A DNA stretch of 64,000 nucleotides from Sinorhizobium alkalisoli (GTDB lineage Bacteria > Pseudomonadota > Alphaproteobacteria > Rhizobiales > Rhizobiaceae): contig NZ_CP034911.1 of NCBI RefSeq assembly GCF_008932245.1, positions 62,001 to 126,000 of the forward strand. Direction: 5' to 3'. This document shows, one piece after another, positions 11,201-17,586 of this stretch (its first letter is position 1; each line of letters starts with the position of its first letter). Under the pieces are notes generated by a model. It saw nothing but the letters and a program-made list of their open reading frames with translations, was not told the origin of the DNA and did not search any database. Position numbers and translations under genes: made by a program.

Positions 11201-11767
11201 CTCGGGACCACCGAGTGGCTGAGCGATGCCCATATTCAGAGGGATTACGATTTCCTCGAGCAGCAGCTGCAGGGGATCGATCCAACGCTTGCCGCCAGCA
11301 TAAGGCTAGTGGATCCGTCGGTATCCCATCTGCTGCGCCACATGGAGCTGCAACACGCGCGAGGCATGCTGCAGTCGATCTATAATCGAAACGCCGCCCC
11401 GGCCGACTTCCTGTTCCTTCCAGTGAACAATGGCACTCTTGATGGCCGCGGCACCCATTGGTCGCTGCTGCTCGTCGATCGCCGCGATCCGAAGCGGCAG
11501 GTCGCCTATCATTACGACTCCCTCCAGCATAGAAGATACAACGATGAGGCCGCAACACAGCTGGCAGAACGGCTGGACGCCACCTTGGCGCCAGCCCGCA
11601 TGGCCGCACAGCCGAACGACTACGATTGCGGCGTCTTTGTCGTGGACGGCACGCGGGCGTTAGTCAAGAGATTGGTGGACGGGGAGCGGCCAAACCACGA
11701 GCCACTGCACCTCGACACCCTCATCGCCGATCGGCAGGCGCTGCAAAGCCGACTGACGAGGTATTGA
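2213..11767 (+). CDS. giant SKWP-repeat effector with shikimate kinase and Ulp1/C48 protease domains
   Basis: About 3184 residues. I chose the start at 2213 because GGAG lies seven bases upstream; an ATG at 2174 has no such site. The order is: a Ser-rich N-terminus without a membrane segment; an alpha-helical region; a basic linker (RRKGKSRRK, about residues 481-489); a disordered Pro/Ser/Gly-rich stretch; about 14 repeats with LANLVNGFSKWP (about 850-1465); a helical region; a block with GRSP and, at about residue 2203, DGDFDGD; a shikimate kinase domain with P-loop GMSGAGKST (2787-2795), DTD, ATGGGAVL and RPLLQ; and a C48 protease with GTHWSLL (H3082), YHYDS (D3102), Q3133 and DYDCG (C3139). 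SKWP repeats define RipS/XopAD-type effectors. As I recall, Mesorhizobium loti Mlr6361 is a similar protein of about 3056 aa with 40-45-aa repeats and a shikimate kinase-like region. It is probably a nodulation effector; its substrates are unknown. Confidence 0.85.
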   Translation: MTVIGPPGNSRIRNAGADNISGSSSSRSQSGPPLAEGRQKFNSILEVMHSGSQGTGASCARTADEDPGERSSGPSAGARRVLAAVVRATALTRAGAVRRRRLPSVPEGDATVLVADQPSKSDMAVPLCITAGQIKAEDQQMKGLLAEFESSRLEASLTANRGPTLEEKQEALDRIVDAGSTVLEYHASLAPGSDSILSNDHARLTRDLVLDAASECMELAKDGMQLLEIRNKAHAVLALVLRSNPSPAKLSQAVSSVARHYIACVEFWEKKTWRAERIQLAYAVTANLPNTNAEIQQAEEAKLRLHTGSTLMSRFMVLQSRIELARLLIEPRASSFQAPLREMLIGENGRVPLLDALSASVLPAVHRTRGALQTKAGRPLDSIDCSVLQGVMQRLLDFASALPDLLGRLSDDRTGADLPLELLGQIAEGARGTADQVLQLLDLQPTRSSISERPAAAVTATDTTGQAVTERAAPAEGTSTRRKGKSRRKPSAGARSSAPGRPEPQVVSGKSGTAQATEVLSLGNSSSGPSISPHRIADAAPRAGITAGRVLPSLSVDGARAREKSFVGEPRPGDQGPGTSQPDALPTGSQTVGIGEAGSSSSPPQSSHAVGQSSQSSDVGVQRTLAGSQYKRMSYARVVLGADEALGGKSADSSIGPARALTTPRRAASGPQHHSTQGPQGEVTAREKKSLRFHENWRLRDPKPSRSQPDTLPPQEQSEPRPAAGAGRRRFDNVAAQSYNEALLNDALHEISFAPGITEFSCAVVKYDKSLQGQAHHATFLQRAASEFTRQFIPRWEQDVRVRNTWGYATSCNAISRETGGQAGMEACSAMAAQVSRLGSALNDVESKTLSLFVLSFSRYPRVAECRNGMIGIAKVFHEQRGALSELNGQSLALLVNGFSKWPEHENARKAAIAVAAEIRRRPAGLSDFGPQNLANVVNGLSKWPQEAECCGTINAIADEVCHRADKDANLSGFNPQALANLVNGFSKAPELVHSRQATVVIADAVCRRADKDADLSGFHPQDLANLVNGFSKWPEDCRGAIAAIARAVPCAAGELSGFIGQDLANLVNGFSKLQAAECSRASVAIASEVCHRASRPEVGLSDFNPQHLANLVNGFSKLQAAECSRAAVAIAGEVCHRASRREVWLSDFDGQHLANLVNGFSKWPQEENLGHATNIVADEVLRCADQLPMFDAHHLASLVNGFSRWPQSENSYQATVAVAGAVVSRPGRLQGFTGQDLANLVNGFSKWPEDCRGAIVAIARAVARAAGELSGFNELDLANLVNGFSKWPEDCRGAIVAVARQVGGRADQLPVFGPQALANLVNGFSKCPDEAGCGDAVVALAAEVVSRASPSDLLPGFDPQALANLVNGFSKWPQEEKSRQAAAVIAGEVIRSANQLPDFTSQHLSNLVNGFSKWPQEEKSRQATAVIAGEVIRDADRLSGLSSQQLANLLNGFDRCAEEEACSQAVLEIARRLGPAGRPYRHFTTHGLSSIANSLARGVMRREDAGEIAEAALLKDRLHKLAHYLHYASDRIGEADAVAVTSILKALAKAQLHDDLSLLAAPGINRLRQLHQAPGFAVENNLEIMGNICAVLLPLARSPRKQLRWHRRQALNLLNDIQPIVEHKIEAHLRASDAERNRGPNSTRRPALSIYQVLKARANLATLLRRPYVEGSKSDLRVRRDELQSKTKEILDSTRELIESDLSSMSWNLIAQIEAERPIDALDTFVAQNAATVQAQHSASVFDVHQVLRAMDHEPRAPQGEAGLMRLPVVDMQGRQLATDPETRYSIFHRLTSGAVKMVAVQLPGKPSPFMLARTLTVEGVPYRMDLFGGSKLKPPRKTLSQIAAKLPGRGEPEPSGGKLLAIPYAETAPGTSFEKLSRAWAPFKEAYYYTQRRGFAAPPALKDLGPHDYALEGAFKLSLLPDRPASEHPFKLTGREGPIALRPHDGCGFIKASLATRMKAVRLAGGQEGAARVPAFGEGRRSSLPATALQHYPRSEMVANEVREKAKIWLDSRQGQRLTAEELFRTLTSGHIDGPGAVAVPSGDECLHVPTLKSETLTGTNGVLIGRSPYDKPNLRPIATDLVRSAAGGDPTAVFLGACVAMQYSFNVAQKSGEELAADDPTFFAKGILIVVPDEMWPANYADRALVMSAEDVKCHSQWTTGKDRVKEDTALDCLGVLQATEVFAPGSLIAVPTGEQKKLDGDFDGDTVIIIGDRPQLYEHVREFDEKEQALGLPSLKPPKSHTPALDGDTYQFGRASQILAATQDVLETYSGLQRNFLAQSHESRRWFAERAIFGTYEGVHHELRRDIGQLLGREEVSGQDIENLFARARREIEIAQHPVAREMAELLVADLEAWAEGHEVEPAPETVEHAEGTESTTLSAAVSDLLPDLADAYPATSQPKDRIRALIDNYPARIDPRPDGYNPDDLVQSANNLLSLGIKVGTDAYKSNTGAQLFSKKSRDLQRLLHTTPGLRSVPYVKSLATSLNHGSFDFRAALKNLEDNPTLTASVMQTSISLAVDERILREPSGLPPAAANSDETITLTREEASERARSEVARAMKEEGKITAAALNVAASLRKMGIQVKMPHLERRLRSERSIREQLAGTSVSSDSTQQLISNAVRHVFEIPDKDFTRAFKAAILAFEEQDYTEIEVTNWFKFERPAYLGIHAVLATAAGYRFQMEFHTPASYSAKVDNHDTYKELQQLKRRDAPEKTEELEQKVIESYKAVRRPDDVLSITHWSDGKGSVAVAGLRAAGQSRKSEIARPPEATDIVAALGGRPIVLVGMSGAGKSTIGPVLAGRLGLPFIDTDRRIEQKIGKSISAIFREHGEDYFRKLEAGEIAKLLGAGIGVIATGGGAVLNEQTRHLIGSKGLSIWLDTDVDAIRKRTRKDPKRPLLQDPDPDQKLARLMSERRPLYQQANLRFVPPHGNDRKNADPCLKALHAYLCAPNADRSPPGTALRDDIRSAPTPTPPTFDARIGRSDAPASKRPEASVLGTTEWLSDAHIQRDYDFLEQQLQGIDPTLAASIRLVDPSVSHLLRHMELQHARGMLQSIYNRNAAPADFLFLPVNNGTLDGRGTHWSLLLVDRRDPKRQVAYHYDSLQHRRYNDEAATQLAERLDATLAPARMAAQPNDYDCGVFVVDGTRALVKRLVDGERPNHEPLHLDTLIADRQALQSRLTRY
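4753..6620 (+). repeat. tandem SKWP protein repeats inside the effector gene
   Basis: About 14 units of 38-45 codons, each containing LANLVNGFSKWP or a close variant. The first clear unit starts at 4886 and the last at 6551; a divergent unit (LSLFVLSFSRYP) precedes them and another follows. Units at 5281-5320 and 5920-5960, and two adjacent units at 6300-6480, are nearly identical at the DNA level. This suggests recent unit duplication or gene conversion. It is a coding repeat, not a CRISPR or satellite. Confidence 0.9.
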
Positions 11768-11944
11768 TACGCATGCTGGAAACAGCATGCCAAGCCAGTC
11801 GAATTTGCCAAACCCTGGTCTTCGCGACAGGATTGAACGAAGCAGCCGCTGGCGCGCCTCGCGCCGAGCTAAGGGCAGTCGAGTGAGCCAAGATCTACCA
11901 GGCTATCAGGTGTTTCGTTCACAGCACCAGAGCAAGAAAACCAG
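11768..11944. other. spacer between effector and IS21 element
   Basis: A short stretch of 177 bases with no supported gene, ending at the target duplication of the IS21 element. The sequence resumes at 14558 on the other side of the insertion. Confidence 0.4.
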
Positions 11945-12123
11945 TGCAGTATGCAAATTCCGAGGCAAACCGCCCCCTGATTCCGAAATGATCTCGCCCC
12001 TCCATTCCGAGAAATAGTCGCCCCCTTGTTCCGAGATGATGCCGCCCCCTTTGGCAGGGATGTGGCGTGGGGGTTCTGCCGGTGTGAAGTTCCTTCCGTC
12101 GATGTTGACGAGGAAGGAACGGG

Positions 12124-13674
12124 ATGCCTGCGGAGAGACTGGAGATGCGGCGTGTCCGCGAGATACTGAGATATCGTTTCGAACAAGGACTGGGCCACAA
12201 ATCGATTGCGGTTCGGGTCGGGGCAGCACCGTCGACGGTGCGCGAGACGCTGCGGCGCGCAACGCTTGCGGGTCTTTCGTGGCCGTTGGGTGATGACGTG
12301 AGCGATGCCGTCCTGGAAGCGGCGCTCTACAAGGCGGCGGGGACGAAGACGGGTCATCGTCGCGCGCCGGAGCCGGACTGGGCGCAGGTCCATCGCGAGC
12401 TGAAGCGCAAGCACGTGACGCTGCAAATTCTCTGGGACGAATACATGAGCCGTTATCCCGACGGCTACCGCTACAGCCGGTATTGTGACCTCTATCGCGG
12501 CTGGGCGCTGAAGCTGCCGGTGACGATGCGGCAAGATCATGCTGCCGGCGACAAGCTGTTCGTCGATTATGCCGGCGACACGGTCACGGTCGTCATTGAT
12601 CGGCTGTCGGGCAAGACGCGGCAGGCGCACTTGTTCGTGGCGGTCCTGGGAGCGTCCAGCCTTTCGTTTGCGCAGGCGCGCTGGACAGAGACACTACCCG
12701 ACTGGATCGAATGCCATATTCAGGCGCTGGAGTTCTTTGGTGCTGCGCCAGCCTTGCTGGTTCCCGACAATGCCAAGGTGGCGATCATCAAGGCATGCCA
12801 CTTCGATCCCCAGGTCAACAGGACCTATAGCGCAATGGCGGCGCACTATGGGAGCGCTGTTCTTCCGACACGGCCGCGGCGGCCGCGCGACAAGGCAAAA
12901 GTGGAGGCCGCGGTTCGTATCGTTGAGCGTTGGTTGCTGGGTCGCCTTCGCCATCGGGTCTTCTACAGCCTGGCCGAGGTGAATGCGGCGATCGCCGAAT
13001 TGCTTTACGACCTCAACGACAAGCGTGTCCTGCGCCGGGTTGGCGTTACCCGCCGCCAACTGTTCGAAGAGCTTGATCGTCCGGCTTTGCGGCCTTTGCC
13101 TGTCGAGCGCTATGTCTTCGCCGAATGGCGTATCCGGCGTGCCGGGCTGGATTACCACGTCGAGATCGAACGGCATTATTATTCCGTTCCCTATCGCTTT
13201 GCCCGCGAGCAGGTCGAGGCGCGCATCACGGCCAATACGATCGAGATATTCCACAAGGGCGAGCGGATTGCCGCTCACCGCCGCGCGAGCGGTAACGGCA
13301 AGCACACGACCATCCCCGATCATATGCCCTCGGCGCATCGTCGTTTTGCCGACTGGGCGATTGAACGCATTCGGCGCGAAGCCTCTGCCATGGGGTCGGA
13401 TGTCGGCCTGTTGTGCGATCGCATCCTTGCCGATCGGCCGCATCCCGAGCAGGGCTTTCGCGCCTGCCTCGGGATTATCCGTCTCGGCAGAAGCTTTGGC
13501 CGCGACAGGGTCAATGCCGCCTGCGCCCGGGCGCTGGAGATCGGGGCCCGGACCTATGGTTCGGTGCGCTCCATCCTCGACAATCACCTCGACCGGACAG
13601 CGGACTCAAAAGGAGCCGCGTCGCGTGAACCCATCCACCACGAAAACATCCGCGGACCTCGCTACTACCACTAA
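12124..13674 (+). CDS. istA: IS21-family transposase IstA
   Basis: A 516-residue DDE transposase. An N-terminal helix-turn-helix covers roughly residues 10-50 (KSIAVRVGAAPSTVRETL). The catalytic core includes VDYAGD and PDNAKVAI for the two aspartates and the KVEAAVRIVERW helix for the glutamate. IstA cuts and joins the element ends with help from the IstB ATPase encoded 11 bases downstream. The gene is full length, with no frameshift. Confidence 0.93.
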   Translation: MPAERLEMRRVREILRYRFEQGLGHKSIAVRVGAAPSTVRETLRRATLAGLSWPLGDDVSDAVLEAALYKAAGTKTGHRRAPEPDWAQVHRELKRKHVTLQILWDEYMSRYPDGYRYSRYCDLYRGWALKLPVTMRQDHAAGDKLFVDYAGDTVTVVIDRLSGKTRQAHLFVAVLGASSLSFAQARWTETLPDWIECHIQALEFFGAAPALLVPDNAKVAIIKACHFDPQVNRTYSAMAAHYGSAVLPTRPRRPRDKAKVEAAVRIVERWLLGRLRHRVFYSLAEVNAAIAELLYDLNDKRVLRRVGVTRRQLFEELDRPALRPLPVERYVFAEWRIRRAGLDYHVEIERHYYSVPYRFAREQVEARITANTIEIFHKGERIAAHRRASGNGKHTTIPDHMPSAHRRFADWAIERIRREASAMGSDVGLLCDRILADRPHPEQGFRACLGIIRLGRSFGRDRVNAACARALEIGARTYGSVRSILDNHLDRTADSKGAASREPIHHENIRGPRYYH

Positions 13675-13685
13675 GGAGAAGGAAA

Positions 13686-14423
13686 ATGCTTGCTCATCCG
13701 ACACTTGATAGACTGAACGCCATGGGCCTGGCCGGCATGGCAAAGGCCTTCGGCGAACTCGTCGCCAACGGCGAAGCCGAACATCTCTCGCATGCTGAAT
13801 GGCTTGGACTGCTGCTCGAGCGGGAATGGAGTTCTCGTTATGACCGCAAGCTTGCCGCGCGCCTCAGATTCGCCAAGCTCCGCCACCAGGCTACTCCGGA
13901 GGATGTCGATTATCGCGCCGAACGCGGCCTTGACCGTGCGCTCTTCATGAAGCTGCTCGGTGGTGACTGGATCGGCGCTCACGACAATCTCGCTATCTGC
14001 GGCCCCTCAGGCGTCGGAAAGAGCTGGTTGGCATGTGCCCTCGGCCATAAGGCTTGCCGCGACGACCGTTCCGTTCTCTATCAGCGTGTCCCTCGGCTCT
14101 TTGCCCAGCTCGCGCTCGCCCGCGGTGACGGCAGATACGCCAGGCTGCAACGCACCCTGGGCCATGTTCAGGTCCTGATCCTGGACGACTGGGGTCTTGA
14201 GCCGCTCAACGAACAGGCCCGTCACGATCTTTTGGAAATCCTTGAGGACCGCTACGGCCGCCGATCGACGATCATTACCAGCCAGCTCCCCGTATCCGCC
14301 TGGCATGGCGTCATTGGGGACCCCACCTACGCCGACGCCATCCTGGATCGCCTCGTACACAACGCCCACCGCATCGAGCTCAGCGGAGAAAGCCTACGTC
14401 GAAATCTGCCTCGAAAAGCTTGA
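13686..14423 (+). CDS. istB: IS21-family helper ATPase IstB
   Basis: A 245-residue AAA+ ATPase that controls target selection and stimulates IstA. Walker A is CGPSGVGKSWLA and Walker B is LILDDWG. The N-terminal part (LNAMGLAGMAKAF) matches the IstB N-terminal domain. AAGGAGAAGG lies just before the ATG. It is cotranscribed with istA. Confidence 0.93.
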   Translation: MLAHPTLDRLNAMGLAGMAKAFGELVANGEAEHLSHAEWLGLLLEREWSSRYDRKLAARLRFAKLRHQATPEDVDYRAERGLDRALFMKLLGGDWIGAHDNLAICGPSGVGKSWLACALGHKACRDDRSVLYQRVPRLFAQLALARGDGRYARLQRTLGHVQVLILDDWGLEPLNEQARHDLLEILEDRYGRRSTIITSQLPVSAWHGVIGDPTYADAILDRLVHNAHRIELSGESLRRNLPRKA

Positions 14424-14557
14424 CACCGGAATTGAACGAACTGACAACAATCACTGCCCGCAGACCCCGCTGAAACAGGGGGCGAGATCATCCCGGAATC
14501 CGGGGGCGCAATCATCTCGGAACAAAGGGGCGGCTTCATCGGAATCGGCATGCAGTA

Positions 14558-15328
14558 GCGAGCGGTACATCGACTGAGCTGGTCAAGGCGCCGGGGGCGG
14601 CAGCGAAGGCCCCTTCCCGCGCAGGGCTTCTTCCTGCGTATCGCGGCCATCAGGTTGCGGGGGTCTCAGATCCCGTAGCTCCCGTCTGATCCTGCACAGG
14701 TTAACGAAGCAGGAGGAAGACCATATTGGGTGAGGACACGCCGCCGGCGGCTTAAGTAGCGGAAACTCTCCCCAACGCACGGCGCGTCCAACGACAACTA
14801 TGTTCGCCGGCGCGCGTAAGCCAGCCTGAAAGGGACTGCGCGGCGAGACAATGCTGGGGCCGAGCATGCTGAACACGCCTGTGAGCTGCTGGTCCGCCGA
14901 CGGCGACCAAGAAGATTGAAGCGGAGCACGGACGCGACAAGGAGGAACGGCTGCGAAGTCTATGGTGGCACTTTCAATCTCAGGCGCTTATGCAAAGTAG
15001 TGGTCGGTGTCGGGAGAATATAGCACCTAGGCGACAAAGCGCTTGTCGATGTCATACGTGGATTCAGCAGCGATGCGTTCGGCATGCGGCGACTTCGGGA
15101 AATTCCTACCAATTCACCGAGGCTGCCGCTCGCCCGAATATTCCGATGAAGCCGGCCATTTCTCAAGCTTTCAAAGATCACGACATTTGATCCGGTGTCT
15201 GCAGTAGAAGCGCGCGCCCTCACCACACTTCGACGAGAACGTGACGTTAGATAGAAATCTGCTTCAACAGGAGGCGTCAGATCGCCCGCAGCCATGATCT
15301 ATCACGACGCTATTTTTTTCTAAAGCTC
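14558..15328. other. long non-coding stretch before nopC
   Basis: About 770 bases. No frame on either strand has a recognisable protein family. It may include decayed sequence from whatever lay between the effector and nopC; in related rhizobia the T3SS export-core genes sit just upstream of nopC, but I see no trace of them here. Confidence 0.4.
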
Positions 15329-15366
15329 GTCAGCTTGTCGAAAGGTGACGACTTTAGCTTGAGGAG
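15329..15366 (+). promoter_or_regulatory. tts box upstream of nopC-nopA
   Basis: GTCAGCTTGTCGAAAGGTGA closely matches the conserved 5' part of tts boxes, to which the activator TtsI binds. It lies about 60 bases ahead of nopC, so nopC, nopA and the following rhcD-like gene are likely transcribed from it after flavonoid/NodD/TtsI induction. Confidence 0.75.
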
Positions 15367-15427
15367 GTGGATGCAGAAGACGGCATCGCCGCCCATTGAC
15401 AAATAAAGATAAACGCCGGAGTACCTG

Positions 15428-15745
15428 ATGGTCGCAGTAAATGGAAGTTTTGGCAGCTTCGGTGCTTTCTTGGCTCGTACAGGGGGTCATGAACGTTCGA
15501 ACCGACATCAGTCGCACGTACCTGATCATAAAAAGCCGGCCGATCCTAACACGCAGCCAGACCCCAAGAGGTCCGAAAGGGGGCACGGTCGGACGGACAT
15601 TCCGCCCAAATCTGGCGACGGCTCGCAGGCTGCATCTCAACAAGAAGCCTTTCAGCTGGCTCTCAACGCCGTAGCGTTAACTATCATGAATGATGTCATG
15701 GCTGATGCCGAGGAGGCTATGGCAGAGACAGAAGAGGATACCTGA
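15428..15745 (+). CDS. nopC: nodulation outer protein NopC-like
   Basis: A 105-residue, soluble, low-hydrophobicity protein with an acidic C-terminal tail (DAEEAMAETEEDT). Its size, its place directly before nopA and its tts box identify it as NopC, a small T3SS-secreted protein specific to rhizobia. The middle is Pro/Lys/His-rich and looks disordered; a helix is likely near ALNAVALTIMNDVMADAEEA. The assignment rests mainly on synteny and size. Confidence 0.7.
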   Translation: MVAVNGSFGSFGAFLARTGGHERSNRHQSHVPDHKKPADPNTQPDPKRSERGHGRTDIPPKSGDGSQAASQQEAFQLALNAVALTIMNDVMADAEEAMAETEEDT

Positions 15746-15817
15746 TGCTGGATAGATGGTCCTCGTCAGGAACCGGCGTGTCGTTGATGACGGCACAATT
15801 GAAGAAAGGAAAGCAAT

Positions 15818-16036
15818 ATGTCAAGTAAAGTTGGGTCCAATAGTAGCAAAGTTAGTTCATCCGCCACGGGGTCTACAAATACAAAGGCCAAGAATGATGG
15901 GGCTGATGCATTCAAAGCGCAAATGGAGGAGCTGGCGGCGGTTAGCACGGAGGCTACGAATAGGAGTATGTTGCTGCGCACTGTTACAACGCAACTCTCG
16001 ACGGTCAAGAAGGTCGCCGACGAGCGCGTTCAATAA
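15818..16036 (+). CDS. nopA: T3SS needle/pilus protein NopA-like
   Basis: A 72-residue protein with a Ser/Thr/Lys-rich N-terminus and one long helix (DAFKAQMEELAAVSTEAT...). It fits NopA, the main component of the external pilus of the symbiotic T3SS. AAAGGAAAG just before the ATG is a good ribosome binding site. The gene lies 72 bases after nopC and 62 bases before the rhcD-like gene, in one likely operon. Confidence 0.75.
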   Translation: MSSKVGSNSSKVSSSATGSTNTKAKNDGADAFKAQMEELAAVSTEATNRSMLLRTVTTQLSTVKKVADERVQ

Positions 16037-16098
16037 TGTTTGAAGCGTGACTCACGTAGTCTCGATTGCACCATTTGGTGACGCGATGTGGAACTGAA

Positions 16099-17043
16099 AT
16101 GAGTCGCACGGCAATTGCCGTGCGGCTTCTATCCTTGTCCGGAAGAATATCCTTGAATGACACGATTTCTCTTCATTTCGAAGTCCTGTCTGGCCTCTAT
16201 TGCGGGCTGACCGGTGTGCTGGATCCAGAAGCGAAAGTAATCGGTAGTGGCCTCGATGCCGACATAATCTTTATCGAGCAAGGATTAGCGCCTCAACATC
16301 TTCGCATCACTTTTCTTGCAGATTCGATCGATGTCGAAACCCTTGCAGCCGGAATTAGCGTTCAGGGCAAAGGGAATATTGCCGCCGGCGAGCGTGTTGT
16401 GCTTCCTCTTCCGGTCGTGATCGACGTAGGCGCGATGTCCATGCTCTGGTCGGCAGAGGGTGCAGCGCCCGCTGAATCAGTCGACACACCAAGCCTCTCG
16501 ATCCGCATACTGGCCTTCGTACTATTGGGCTCCGTCGGGATCGGCGCGCTCGCAATGATTTTCTCCTACTACGTTAGCGCCGATGTATCGAGCGCCAATT
16601 CACCTGCTGCTATCCCTAAACCCAAGCTGACCGAAAACCATGCTGACAATCAGATGGCCGTTGCAGCGGCCAGAGATCTGCAACGGGAAGCGGCTAGAGC
16701 AGGCCTGCTCAATATTAAGGTCGACTGGGCCAAGGGGGTTGTTACAGCTGAAGGCACCGTCTCGTCTGCATCGGCCACCAGTTGGCAGAAGGTTCAGGAG
16801 TGGTTCGATCATCGCACGAATGGAGCTCTAACACTGGTCAATAAAGTGATCACCAAAGAGGAGAAGGCGCCGTCGGCAATCGCGATTGAAGCGGTTTGGC
16901 GCGGGTCCTCGCCGTATGTTGTCATTGATGGAGAGAAGTACTTCGTCGGCGCCCTTTTGGATGATGGATGGACAATCGATCGGATCGAAAACAGCCGCGT
17001 GCTGCTGAGCCGGAATGGCCACGTTGCTTCTCTCCCCTATTAA
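16099..17043 (+). CDS. T3SS inner-membrane ring protein, SctD/RhcD-like (y4yQ type)
   Basis: A 314-residue protein from the ATG at 16099 (an upstream start at 16066 would add 11 residues). The N-terminal part has the beta-rich pattern of a cytoplasmic FHA-like domain, with KVIGSGLDADIIF similar to the FHA 'GR...DI' region. A single membrane segment lies near LAFVLLGSVGIGALAMIF, followed by a periplasmic BON/ring-building-like domain (VDWAKGVVTAEGTVSS). This architecture is that of SctD proteins. In Sinorhizobium fredii-type clusters the gene in this position is y4yQ. Confidence 0.7.
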   Translation: MSRTAIAVRLLSLSGRISLNDTISLHFEVLSGLYCGLTGVLDPEAKVIGSGLDADIIFIEQGLAPQHLRITFLADSIDVETLAAGISVQGKGNIAAGERVVLPLPVVIDVGAMSMLWSAEGAAPAESVDTPSLSIRILAFVLLGSVGIGALAMIFSYYVSADVSSANSPAAIPKPKLTENHADNQMAVAAARDLQREAARAGLLNIKVDWAKGVVTAEGTVSSASATSWQKVQEWFDHRTNGALTLVNKVITKEEKAPSAIAIEAVWRGSSPYVVIDGEKYFVGALLDDGWTIDRIENSRVLLSRNGHVASLPY

Positions 17044-17159
17044 GTGCTTTCCGGTTCGCAGGCCATAGGAGAACTCCAATGCTCAAGCTGCCCCACCTGC
17101 CCTGTTGCACTCGGTATCATCCGGAGATGCAGGAATAAATTGTTGTCCCGTTACGGCGG

Positions 17160-17573
17160 GTGCTCCTGCTCCAGCAGATCGGCCACCAGCTTAATCAAGG
17201 GCGAGACGATAGCGGCACAGGACTCAGCGTGAACGACGAAGGTCTCCGAAGCAGGTGGTGTCGCGCGCTTATCGCCAAGGAAGGCGCGATTTCCTGTACT
17301 CCCTCTCCTACGTCTGCCTCGCATGTGGAAAGAGCGCAGGAAACTGCCCCGGTTGCGGCACCTACATCCGATCATTTTCGGGATGTTCAACTGCTGCGAC
17401 TTCTCGCCTATGCGCTCGTATCGGCCGATGTTGGCGGTAGGAGCCTGACGGGCCGGGACACGCTGTATACACCCGGGGGGCCACCGCTTTCGCAGTCTCT
17501 TAGTCTCAAGCGTCGCCATGCGCTGGTGGACCTTCGAAAGCTGCGTAAAAGCCGAGCAATTCTCAAACGATAA
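17160..17573 (+). CDS. hypothetical protein between rhcD-like gene and rhcV
   Basis: A 137-codon frame, rich in Arg, Leu and Ser, without a recognisable domain. It ends 13 bases before the chosen rhcV start. No clear ribosome binding site is visible, and a second frame (17255-17440) contains CLACGKSAGNCPGCG, so the region may be a frameshifted small gene. It lies where a T3SS accessory or chaperone gene could sit, but nothing in the sequence shows that. Confidence 0.25.
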   Translation: MLLLQQIGHQLNQGRDDSGTGLSVNDEGLRSRWCRALIAKEGAISCTPSPTSASHVERAQETAPVAAPTSDHFRDVQLLRLLAYALVSADVGGRSLTGRDTLYTPGGPPLSQSLSLKRRHALVDLRKLRKSRAILKR

Positions 17574-17586
17574 CAAAGGGGCCTCC

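Larger units (their letters stand above)
11952..14550 (+). mobile_element. intact IS21-family insertion sequence
   Basis: The element runs from TGCAAATTCC to GGAATCGGCA and is flanked by the 7-bp direct repeat TGCAGTA at 11945-11951 and 14551-14557, a typical IS21 target duplication. Both ends carry several sub-terminal copies of a block like TTCCGAGATGAT...CGCCCCC (left about 11960-12055, right about 14475-14545). These are the multiple terminal repeats expected for IS21. It contains intact istA and istB, so it looks recently inserted and possibly active. Confidence 0.9.

Noticed and set aside
12694..13587. 297-codon minus-strand frame in istA
   Set aside because: Antisense shadow of an intact transposase gene.
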